From a virus: a DNA stretch of 64,000 bases. The notes under the pieces were generated by a model. The model was given only the letters and a program-made list of their open reading frames with translations, searched no databases and was not told where the DNA came from. The stretch covers positions 1 through 64,000 of the IMG/VR virus record IMGVR_UViG_3300021602_000008. One strand, written 5' to 3'. Within the stretch, counting starts at the first letter, position 1. Each line of letters starts with the position of its first letter. The position numbers and the translations under genes are program-made. This document shows positions 56,772 to 63,773 of this stretch, in pieces.

Positions 56772-57288
56772 GTTTTTTCTTTTTCTTGTTTTCTATTTTC
56801 ACTCTTTTCTGCGATCGGATTATCGTCATGAAATCCTTTAATGAAAAATAATCCTTCTCCTTGAAACCGCTTTCGAAAAGCAGATAGTTATTTATGGATT
56901 CTATCTGTTTGCGGATATTTACATCAGTATCAATTAAATTCTGTATGATATCCAATGAATGGCATACTGTTGCATGGTGCTGATTGAATTCAATACCAAT
57001 CTGTATTACCGACATGAACTTACCCTTTCGGGTAATGTTCATTTTACGGTAAATCTCAGCAAACTTATGCATGTCCTGTTCATAAACAAGGTGCATGTGA
57101 TTGGATAAATACATATACATGAAATACATTATTGCTTGCCTTGGCAATGTAATCTCACGCTTACGGGACTTTCTCATCAGTTGATGATGTCCAACATTGA
57201 ATTGCTTACATACCTCAACGATGATCATGCCAACTGTGACTGAATTATACCGATGTATTCCAGGATAGGCGTAAGCCGATATATTCAT
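56758..57288 (-). CDS. DnaA C-terminal domain-like DNA-binding protein
   Basis: Residues 40-58 (KSRKREITLPRQAIMYFMY) match the pattern sR-x-R-x-i-x-x-pRQ-x-x-MY at the start of the bacterial DnaA domain IV. Residues 101-115 (FNQHHATVCHSLDII) match the DnaA signature, where RDHSTVLHA is the usual form. The AAA+ part of DnaA is absent. It probably binds DnaA boxes or phage origin sequences, either to recruit or to displace host initiator. I set the start at 57288 because it follows the nuclease stop by eight bases with an AAAACAAAA leader. The longer frame to 57363 would overlap that gene by 67 bases. Confidence 0.72.
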   Translation of the reverse strand: MNISAYAYPGIHRYNSVTVGMIIVEVCKQFNVGHHQLMRKSRKREITLPRQAIMYFMYMYLSNHMHLVYEQDMHKFAEIYRKMNITRKGKFMSVIQIGIEFNQHHATVCHSLDIIQNLIDTDVNIRKQIESINNYLLFESGFKEKDYFSLKDFMTIIRSQKRVKIENKKKKKHVTN

Positions 57289-57296
57289 TTTTGTTT

Positions 57297-58091
57297 TCAC
57301 ACTTCCTCGATTGGCTTGTATTGGATGAACTGCTTGCATGTTCCATTTTCTTTTAGTGGACAATTCTTACATTTTTCATAGGAAGGATTGGCATTCCATC
57401 CATTCTCATTGTAGAACGTGATAATCTCCACTGCCTTGCGGACGCTCTCTGTGAACTCAGCTTTGTTGATAGGTTCAATTCGTTTGCGTATGACCTTCAG
57501 ATTCATCTCAGGTGCATAATCAAACACCAAGTAATAGAATGGGAGATCAATGCCATATTTCTCCTTGTAAAGCCAATTATACATGTACGCCTGTGTGTGA
57601 TCCATATTGAATGGAAAGGCCCATGAGAAATCACCATATTGCGAATAGATGCTTCCTGTCATCTTCAGATCAACAATTGCATCACCAACAACACCTTCGT
57701 TATCGCGGATTGTACCGGTGAAATCAAGTGTACCGAATAATGTCACTTCCTCATTCCATTTTGCTTCAATATACAATTGCTTTTCTTTCACTTCAATTGC
57801 ATATTCTTTACATACTTCATTCTTGAAACGTAATGCCTGTTCCTGGATCCGCTTATAATCAACAGGAATGTTCTTTCCATCCTTCAGGAATGGAATTGTG
57901 GCACCATGTGCTGCAGGGATGTCAAGTGCAAGTGATTCGAAGATGATGCCCTTGTTCATGGCATCGCTTGTCTTTGTAGACAATTGTGAATCCTTGAGCA
58001 TGCATTCCTTTACCTGCAATGGGCAATGTGTAGGAGCATCAGGTTTGGCAACTGTCAATTGCTTGATAAGTGTTTGATTTAGATAGATCAT
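57297..58091 (-). CDS. Cas4/RecB-like PD-(D/E)XK nuclease with Fe-S cysteines
   Basis: The nuclease core is visible in order: GIIFES with E52, FGTLD with D123, AIVDLK with D141 and K143, and DHTQAYMY with Q167 and Y171. Cysteines at 23 or 30 near the N-terminus plus C241, C244 and C252 (CKNCPLKENGTC) fit the 4Fe-4S cluster of Cas4/AddB-type exonucleases. It probably resects DNA ends during replication or recombination. No Cas1, Cas2 or CRISPR repeats are present, so an adaptation role is not suggested. The gene lies between primase and DnaA-like genes. Its ATG was probably once part of an ATGA overlap with the primase end. Confidence 0.78.
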   Translation of the reverse strand: MIYLNQTLIKQLTVAKPDAPTHCPLQVKECMLKDSQLSTKTSDAMNKGIIFESLALDIPAAHGATIPFLKDGKNIPVDYKRIQEQALRFKNEVCKEYAIEVKEKQLYIEAKWNEEVTLFGTLDFTGTIRDNEGVVGDAIVDLKMTGSIYSQYGDFSWAFPFNMDHTQAYMYNWLYKEKYGIDLPFYYLVFDYAPEMNLKVIRKRIEPINKAEFTESVRKAVEIITFYNENGWNANPSYEKCKNCPLKENGTCKQFIQYKPIEEV

Positions 58092-58094
58092 AAT

Positions 58095-58134
58095 TTTAGA
58101 TAATTTCTGATATATTTAGATAATTTCTGATATA
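58095..58134. repeat. 20-bp exact tandem duplication at the primase stop
   Basis: The 20-base unit TTTAGATAATTTCTGATATA occurs twice head-to-tail (58095-58114 and 58115-58134). It changes the reading frame at the primase C-terminus and supplies its present stop. Confidence 0.85.
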
Positions 58135-59172
58135 TTGGTTATTTGATTGTCCAAATCTGAATATGAATTCAGAAATGTCATTACAAGAATCATTAATGCT
58201 TGATATTAACTTTGGTTTGATGCCATAATTATCATGAAGAATGTTGGCATATTTCGCACCTGTCTTGTCATTGTCATACAATGACACGAATGTGCAATCT
58301 TCACCGAATGTCTCCTTTAGCATTAGCCATTGTTCGGAAGAAAGATGTGAACTTTCAGAACTCAATGCTATGGCATATAATCCGAAGTTTGAATGCACGC
58401 ACATCGCATCCTTTTGTCCTGCACAGATCACCACAGTTTTCATTCCTGTTACATCAAATGTATCTTTAATGAGTTCAGAGTTTATGTTGGTGATGCCAAA
58501 AATGCTTTCCCTTCCGACATTCCCGAAATGCTTCAGTCCATTTTTGGGTTGATTTGGACGATAGAAACGTACAACCTGTATTGATGAGTGTTTCCGGAAT
58601 CCATAATCATACATGAACAATGGCTGATCATCATTCCATGGAACAAAGATGTTATTGCCTTGCTTGGAAATGAACTGCACATCCTTCACTGCACGGACAG
58701 GATAATAATTCAATGTGTACTTGTTGATTCCATAGTGTGAATAGTAACGCGAGAGCAGTTCAATCTCATTGATCTTGGTATTATCAAAATAACTGAAATT
58801 GAATTCTGTTTTCTCAATTGACTCTTCAATGAGATCAACTTTTTTCTTTCGAAACATCAATGATGAAATATCAGTACCTTTTTGTCCAATATTGAAATCA
58901 TTCGCTATGCGTTGCAATGCCTCAACAAATGAGATATTATACATACGCATTACAAAATCAAAACAATCACCACTTTCAACTGCAAAATCCTTATACATCA
59001 CTTGTCCTGATGGAGATTTGTATATGTTGAAACTTGGATGCTTGTCACGTTCACGCAATGGAGACTTCATCACCTTTCCCAATTTAATCGGTTTGCCGAT
59101 ATAATGGGAAAAGATATCCCTGGGAGTTATCTCCGCAAGGATACCTTCTTTTGTAATTCTATTACTCTTCAT
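58096..59172 (-). CDS. DnaG-like primase with Toprim domain
   Basis: The 358-aa protein makes RNA primers for phage replication. The N-terminal part (SPLRERDKHPSFNIYK, about 37-52, then a strand and ESGDCFDFVMRMYNISFVEALQRIA) follows the layout of a CHC2 zinc-binding domain but lacks most of its cysteines and histidines. The Toprim core shows ICAGQKDAM (about 249-257) and SLYDNDKTG (297-305). The usual glutamate of motif I is Ala, while the DxD motif is kept. I set the start at 59172, where ATG overlaps the VWA gene stop by 11 bases; an upstream Met at 59250 is less likely. Six C-terminal residues come from a 20-bp duplication. Confidence 0.75.
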   Translation of the reverse strand: MKSNRITKEGILAEITPRDIFSHYIGKPIKLGKVMKSPLRERDKHPSFNIYKSPSGQVMYKDFAVESGDCFDFVMRMYNISFVEALQRIANDFNIGQKGTDISSLMFRKKKVDLIEESIEKTEFNFSYFDNTKINEIELLSRYYSHYGINKYTLNYYPVRAVKDVQFISKQGNNIFVPWNDDQPLFMYDYGFRKHSSIQVVRFYRPNQPKNGLKHFGNVGRESIFGITNINSELIKDTFDVTGMKTVVICAGQKDAMCVHSNFGLYAIALSSESSHLSSEQWLMLKETFGEDCTFVSLYDNDKTGAKYANILHDNYGIKPKLISSINDSCNDISEFIFRFGQSNNQYIRNYLNISEII

Positions 59173-60973
59173 ATACAATTGAATTGTTAATGCACTTTCC
59201 ATAAAGAAACTTATTGTCCTTAAAGAATACGGTTTGTTTGTTTTTTGCAAACCTCATCATTGCCGGACCACGTACATTGGAACAGATCGTCATGATATAT
59301 GCCTTTGGATCATACTTATGAACGGTGTCATCACCATCACTTATTACCATTGAAGGAATACCTGTTTGGGCAATGTGATCGATGACATTATCAATTGAGG
59401 TACCACCACCATATGACATCCATGCTATTTTATTACGATCAACCTTTTCAACCTCATTGTCAAAACCATAAACATCATTGAGGACATTCATGGTCTTCAT
59501 CTTGAATGCAAGAATCTTTGCCAAAGTCATTCGATTCATGTATTGTGAATTACCATCCTCGTCCTGACCAAGATAAATGTTACCTGACATACTTCCTGAT
59601 ATATCAATGTAGAGATTATACTTCATTGAATGTTCAGCAACCATCACATCCATATCATCAACAAGTTCAAGGGTATTGAGTAAGTGTGCATCAGGGATAT
59701 CGATCATATCATCACTATCAAGAAAACTTTCTTGTTTCATGTATTGACATCCACGAAGGGAAGTCTTCATGTTCTTGATGCTTTTATTGATGAATTTCTC
59801 AATAAGCCTCTTGTTTACATTGACTTTTCCCATTTGATTCACCATGTCTTCAAATTCCTCTACCTTTTCTTCAGATCCAAGTCCTGCAAGTGAAGAACCA
59901 AACATTTCAGCAGCCTTTTGTTTGTCATTGATTTCGGATATCGCCTTATCAAAAGCTTCTTTTTTGTTTTTTGAAAGCTGCTTTCCATTACCTTGATTGC
60001 CTTCTTGTTCACTTGGATTTCCATCTTCCCCTTCACCAGGTTGTTCATCAGGGTTACCATTACCGGGAATCTGTGTATTCCATGAACGATTTTTATTGTT
60101 TCCCAAGCCATCGCCTTCTTTTTCTCCTTCTTCTTTTTCACAATCAGAATTCTCAAAATCAAAGATGTTGGCAAGAAGGTTTATGATGGCATGTTTTGCA
60201 ATAACCATACTTTGAAGATAGGATTCATTGCATAACATCTTGAGCATGTAATTATCATTCTCTGAAAGGATATCAAACCACCAATGTTTATCATTTGCAA
60301 TTTCAAACTTGAGGTTTTTGCAATTGAAATTCTTGAATATATCCACAAGCATCATATCAAATTCCTTTTTCGTTACAAGATCTGTTTTCAATACAAGGAA
60401 TGACTTAATGCATTTGATGAAATATTGGGTTGTTGAATAATTATATTTGCTATTTAAAGAACCGACAAAATAATTATATGTTGCCATGAGTTGATGATGA
60501 CTCATTTCTGATATTTCAACATCATTAAATTCATCTTCATCAGTATTAAATCCATATTTACCTATTGTTCCTGTAGCATTCCAATCAGAACTCTCAATAT
60601 CACCAATAAGATAATCATACAACTTGTCGATCAATCTAACTTCCGTATCAGCTTCAATATGTGGACGTACAATGCTATCCTCATTATTCTTTGCATTCCA
60701 CCATGATCCGAATTTACGATTATCGGATTTTATTGAATAACTTGAACCATAAGAAGGATAACGATCCCATGCATCCTGTGAATGATATCCACGTGTAAAA
60801 TCATCTTCCATCTCAACTTCTGAATCAAACCAATCAAGAAGTCTTTTATTGCTTTGTTTCTTGCTTTCGCATGCCTGCTTACGAAGGTTTTCACGATGCA
60901 AGTCCTCTGAAGAGAGGAATCTTGCATCATGAACTTGCCCATCGTCAAACAGGTTTCCCTGTATTATACCCAT
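59162..60973 (-). CDS. VWA-domain protein (partner of MoxR ATPase), 603 aa
   Basis: The C-terminal third is a von Willebrand A domain with an intact MIDAS: D457-I-S459-G-S461 in LYIDISGSMSG, and a later GGGTSIDNVI supplying the third-loop threonine. It resembles CobT/CoxE-like VWA proteins. A central acidic Gly/Asn/Glu-rich linker (about 280-350) joins it to a helical N-terminal part. Such proteins bind substrates through the metal site and are worked by a MoxR-type AAA+ motor, here the gene directly upstream. The target in this phage is unknown; virion or replication-complex remodelling is possible. The leader is AAAACCGTAAAACACA before ATG. Confidence 0.78.
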   Translation of the reverse strand: MGIIQGNLFDDGQVHDARFLSSEDLHRENLRKQACESKKQSNKRLLDWFDSEVEMEDDFTRGYHSQDAWDRYPSYGSSYSIKSDNRKFGSWWNAKNNEDSIVRPHIEADTEVRLIDKLYDYLIGDIESSDWNATGTIGKYGFNTDEDEFNDVEISEMSHHQLMATYNYFVGSLNSKYNYSTTQYFIKCIKSFLVLKTDLVTKKEFDMMLVDIFKNFNCKNLKFEIANDKHWWFDILSENDNYMLKMLCNESYLQSMVIAKHAIINLLANIFDFENSDCEKEEGEKEGDGLGNNKNRSWNTQIPGNGNPDEQPGEGEDGNPSEQEGNQGNGKQLSKNKKEAFDKAISEINDKQKAAEMFGSSLAGLGSEEKVEEFEDMVNQMGKVNVNKRLIEKFINKSIKNMKTSLRGCQYMKQESFLDSDDMIDIPDAHLLNTLELVDDMDVMVAEHSMKYNLYIDISGSMSGNIYLGQDEDGNSQYMNRMTLAKILAFKMKTMNVLNDVYGFDNEVEKVDRNKIAWMSYGGGTSIDNVIDHIAQTGIPSMVISDGDDTVHKYDPKAYIMTICSNVRGPAMMRFAKNKQTVFFKDNKFLYGKCINNSIVYEE

Positions 60974-60998
60974 TGTGTTTTACGGTTTTAATGTTGGA

Positions 60999-62210
60999 TT
61001 AGAATGGAAGGTTATCTTCAATTGCAGGAGCCTGAACAATCTGTTCTGCTTTTACTGTTGCATTTACCATTGGTTCAGCAACTTGTTTGGCTTTATTAAA
61101 GAGTTTCATCGCAATTGGATTCGATGCAATCACTTTCTTGAGTTCTTTCTTCATGTCAATCAAATCGGATTCATAATCAGCATTCTTGCCCATCTCGAGC
61201 ATGTCTTTCTGAATGTCCTTGAACATTGATCCCATGTGATTAACCTCTTTGATACCTGAAATCTGCTTGATGCGATTCTTGAGGTTTGTTATAGCAGGAT
61301 CCTCAATTGTACCACCTACGGTTGCAGCCATTGAAGGACAGATGAACTCACATGCCTTGGTAATTGCTTCTGTATCGGAACACTCCCAAATCAATTTACA
61401 CGCACGTGTAATGATCGGAACATGATAAAGAGTTCTATCAGTAACATTACCATGGATGTATCGTGCAAATCCTTCCATTTTCTTTGGATTAAAAGGAACA
61501 CTACGAATCTCAGCCATCGTAGGAATGTTGATACGAAAAGAGATTTCATCCTGACTCCATGAATCAATCAGTTTGTTAACCGCAACGCGTTCAACAGAAA
61601 ACTTGATCATGAAACGATCCCAAAATGGAATATCTGCAGTTTCCTGTGTGATCTCATTGCATGATCCTGCAAATAGTTTCCATTTGCAATCACGTACTTC
61701 ACCACCAAGGAAAAGTTGACGTTCACGCATGATTGAGAGCAATGTGTTACGTACACCCGAAGAACCTTTATCAACCTCATTGATAAGAACATATTCAGCT
61801 TCTGCAATTGGTGCATCAATGACATATTTCTTATTCTCAAGCAATTCCTTCATATCAGGACGACCTTTGATCTCTGTATTCTTTGTTGCTTCATCCAATT
61901 CAATGATAAAGGTCTTTGATCTCAAATCTACTGAGTCACCTTCATGCATATTTGCTGCATAATCAAGCAATACATTTGTCTTTGCAACACCAGGAGGTCC
62001 AACAAATAATACCGGAAGTCCTGTACTTTCACCAAGAGCGATGATCTTAAACATTTCTTCTTTGCCGAACATTTTGGTTTTAATGATTCTTTGTTTCATA
62101 ATAGTTGTTTTTGTGGTTTGTGTTTGATTTAATTCGTCGTTTTGTGTTTTGATTTCCTTAAGAATACTACTGGTTTTTTCCCGCTTTAATTTCCTGTGGA
62201 TCGAAGCCAT
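60999..62210 (-). CDS. MoxR-type AAA+ ATPase
   Basis: Walker A is GPPGVAKT (71-78), Walker B VLINEVD (141-147) with Asn-Glu in place of Asp-Glu, and sensor 1 LFAGSCN (179-185). The CobS/MoxR style is seen in PVLFVGPPGVAKT and in RERQLFLGGEVRD. The C-terminal lid is followed by a helical tail and an acidic end (AIEDNLPF). With the adjacent VWA gene it forms a chaperone-like pair known to insert metals or remodel complexes in bacteria. The start at 62210 lies two bases after the previous stop. Met38 at 62099, behind AAAAACAACTATT, is an alternative that removes a Lys/Thr-rich leader region. Confidence 0.8.
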   Translation of the reverse strand: MASIHRKLKREKTSSILKEIKTQNDELNQTQTTKTTIMKQRIIKTKMFGKEEMFKIIALGESTGLPVLFVGPPGVAKTNVLLDYAANMHEGDSVDLRSKTFIIELDEATKNTEIKGRPDMKELLENKKYVIDAPIAEAEYVLINEVDKGSSGVRNTLLSIMRERQLFLGGEVRDCKWKLFAGSCNEITQETADIPFWDRFMIKFSVERVAVNKLIDSWSQDEISFRINIPTMAEIRSVPFNPKKMEGFARYIHGNVTDRTLYHVPIITRACKLIWECSDTEAITKACEFICPSMAATVGGTIEDPAITNLKNRIKQISGIKEVNHMGSMFKDIQKDMLEMGKNADYESDLIDMKKELKKVIASNPIAMKLFNKAKQVAEPMVNATVKAEQIVQAPAIEDNLPF

Positions 62211-62212
62211 GA

Positions 62213-62677
62213 TTATCCATTTACCGCATCAGCAATTTCAGGGAATTGCAATGCAAGTGGTACCGACTTAATTTTTGGGTTAAGCATGTTATTGATGCGG
62301 GTATATTCACGATCTGTGATCTCATGGAAGTTTCCCCATCCATCAACCGCTCCCATGATACCATCTGGATGTTCATCCTGATTAAATGAATATATTGTTC
62401 CAACTGAGGAATCATTTTTCATTTCACTGATCATCATTTCAATTCCATTATTGATATACATGTCTACCGCTTCGGTTCCTAAGATATAATAATACATCTT
62501 TTGTGGTTCATTGAAATTCTCAATCATGTTCCAAAGACGTTTCCAATCGCCTTCGAGTACATCAAGTTTTAATTGGGTAAGTCCATTATTGAACTTATGA
62601 TCAATCATGATCATTCCATCATTGAGAGCAAGATGAATTGATCCTGTCCCCTTTTCCTTTTTTCTGCTTTTTTTCAT
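62213..62677 (-). CDS. Hypothetical protein, 154 aa
   Basis: The protein is basic at the start (MKKSRKKEKGTGSIHLAL), then mixed alpha/beta with acidic surface (LKLDVLEGDWKRLWNMIENF) and a glycine-rich turn (GIMGAVDGWGNFHEI). No motif was recognised. The ATG is preceded by an AAACAAGACTAAT leader that overlaps the stop region of the Ala-rich gene. It is two bases from the MoxR gene and so likely co-translated with it. It may be an adaptor of the MoxR/VWA pair, but that is only by position. Confidence 0.6.
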   Translation of the reverse strand: MKKSRKKEKGTGSIHLALNDGMIMIDHKFNNGLTQLKLDVLEGDWKRLWNMIENFNEPQKMYYYILGTEAVDMYINNGIEMMISEMKNDSSVGTIYSFNQDEHPDGIMGAVDGWGNFHEITDREYTRINNMLNPKIKSVPLALQFPEIADAVNG

Positions 62678-62704
62678 ATTAGTCTTGTTTGTTTAGTGAT
62701 TTAA
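62672..62704. repeat. Direct repeat copy 1 (33 bp, gene junction)
   Basis: It differs from the copy at 63192-63223 by a single extra G (62682). On the minus strand it spans the KSLNKQD end and stop of the Ala-rich gene and the start ATG of the next gene. Confidence 0.8.
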
Positions 62705-63617
62705 CATTCCATACATCAATAGGCAGGTATTTTCTGCAAATGTCTGCTGTTAGTTCCATGTTTTTATTTTTAGCATCAGCACCAGCACCAGCAGCATAAG
62801 CAGAAGCAGCAGCAGCACCAGCAGCATCAGAAGCAGCAGCATAAGCAGCAGCATAAGCAGCAGCAGCAGCACCAGCAGCATCAGCAGAAGCAGCAGCAGC
62901 ATAAGCAGCAGCAGCAGCACCACTTAATTCTTCTCTTGTTGATTTCCCTTCACCAAATACAATAGCTGCGTCAACTCCTGCAATACTTCGTTCATCTGTC
63001 ATAAGATGTCTTATTGTGTTTGCACAATGACCTTTTGCTAATGTAATTAATTGTAAATCATCTGGATTAGTTTTTTTAAATAACCATAACAACCAGTCAC
63101 CTCTATGGCACGTGTTATAAACTTCTTCCCATGTTTTATCTTCAGCCCATTCTTTAGCGTCATTACAAGCATTTAGGTTTATTAAAAATTCTTTCATATT
63201 ATCTTGTTTGTTTAGTGATTTAATAAATTGCTCTATTTTTTTGCGGTTATACATCGTTATTTCTTTTGGCTTAGGTAGTTTTTTCGCTTTAAATATTTCA
63301 AAATCTTTTTCGTTGCAATCATTCTCCCACATTTTGCAGTTAAACATTTTTGCAATCATTCTAAATGCTTCTGTTTTTATATCGTTTGGTCTATCAGAAG
63401 AAAATGAAGAACATTCTGTTAATTCATTGTTTTTTCCATAAATCCTATTGTCTTTCATAAATGAGCAGTAAATATTTTGACCTTTAAAGTCAAAAGAAAT
63501 ATACTTTAAATCACTTATGCTTTCGTGGATTTTGACGTTTTCAAATTTGATTTCAATAATGTTTTTTATTGTTTCAAACTCTTGCTTTTCGTTAAATTGA
63601 ATGTCTGTTGTTGTCAT
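62679..63617 (-). CDS. Two-part protein: unknown N-terminal domain plus Imm-5-like Ala-repeat domain, 312 aa
   Basis: I place the start at 63617 (ATG behind AAAACAAACAAAAAT) instead of a GTG at 63650. Residues 1 to about 137 are a mixed alpha/beta domain of unknown family ending KSLNKQD. The rest begins NMKEFLINLNACNDAKEWAE and continues with TWEEVYNTCHRGDWLLWLF. It then has a long Ala/Tyr/Ser helix of AAAAYAAA type and a short end CRKYLPIDVW, as in the putative immunity protein (Imm-5-like) family, whose members often carry such Ala repeats. The internal KSLNKQD-Met junction nearly repeats the real gene end, so this looks like two genes fused by a one-base change. Function unknown. Confidence 0.62.
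   Translation of the reverse strand: MTTTDIQFNEKQEFETIKNIIEIKFENVKIHESISDLKYISFDFKGQNIYCSFMKDNRIYGKNNELTECSSFSSDRPNDIKTEAFRMIAKMFNCKMWENDCNEKDFEIFKAKKLPKPKEITMYNRKKIEQFIKSLNKQDNMKEFLINLNACNDAKEWAEDKTWEEVYNTCHRGDWLLWLFKKTNPDDLQLITLAKGHCANTIRHLMTDERSIAGVDAAIVFGEGKSTREELSGAAAAAYAAAASADAAGAAAAAYAAAYAAASDAAGAAAASAYAAGAGADAKNKNMELTADICRKYLPIDVWNVKSLNKQD
62772..62923. repeat. GCN/GCA trinucleotide-type repeat coding an Ala-rich helix
   Basis: About 150 bases are built almost only of AGCAGC, AGCACC, AGCATC and AGCATA units. On the minus strand they encode Ala with periodic Tyr, Ser, Asp and Gly. They lie inside the Imm-5-like part of the gene. Confidence 0.85.
63192..63223. repeat. Direct repeat copy 2 (32 bp, inside the fused gene)
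   Basis: Near-identical to 62672-62704. Here the missing base turns the stop into Asn, so that reading continues into a Met codon. Confidence 0.8.
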
Positions 63618-63688
63618 ATTTTTGTTTGTTTTAAAGTTGTTAATACCCACCGCACCCCACCAAAAAAAAGTTTAAAAAAATTACAGAC

Positions 63689-63772
63689 ACATAACAGCAC
63701 ATAAGCATAAGCCCAAATCCCTCGCTAAAGCCAACGCTATTTGTGCCTTCGATTATCTGCAAAACGTTATGC
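63689..63772 (-). repeat. attC-like imperfect inverted repeat
   Basis: The 84-bp element begins ACATAAC and ends GTTATGC on the plus strand. The inner arms also match imperfectly: GCACATAAGCATAAGCCCAAAT against the reverse complement of ATTTGTGCCTTCGATTATCTGC. This resembles integron attC sites (outer boxes RYYYAAC and GTTRRRY, one mismatch each). It starts one base after the stop of the gene at 63774, as cassette attC sites do. No integron integrase is seen. Any dispersed Bacteroidota palindrome is the alternative. Confidence 0.45.
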
Positions 63773-63773
63773 T

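Noticed and set aside
57297-58091. CRISPR adaptation module based on the Cas4-like gene
   Set aside because: No Cas1, Cas2 or repeat array is nearby, and the gene sits in a replication operon.
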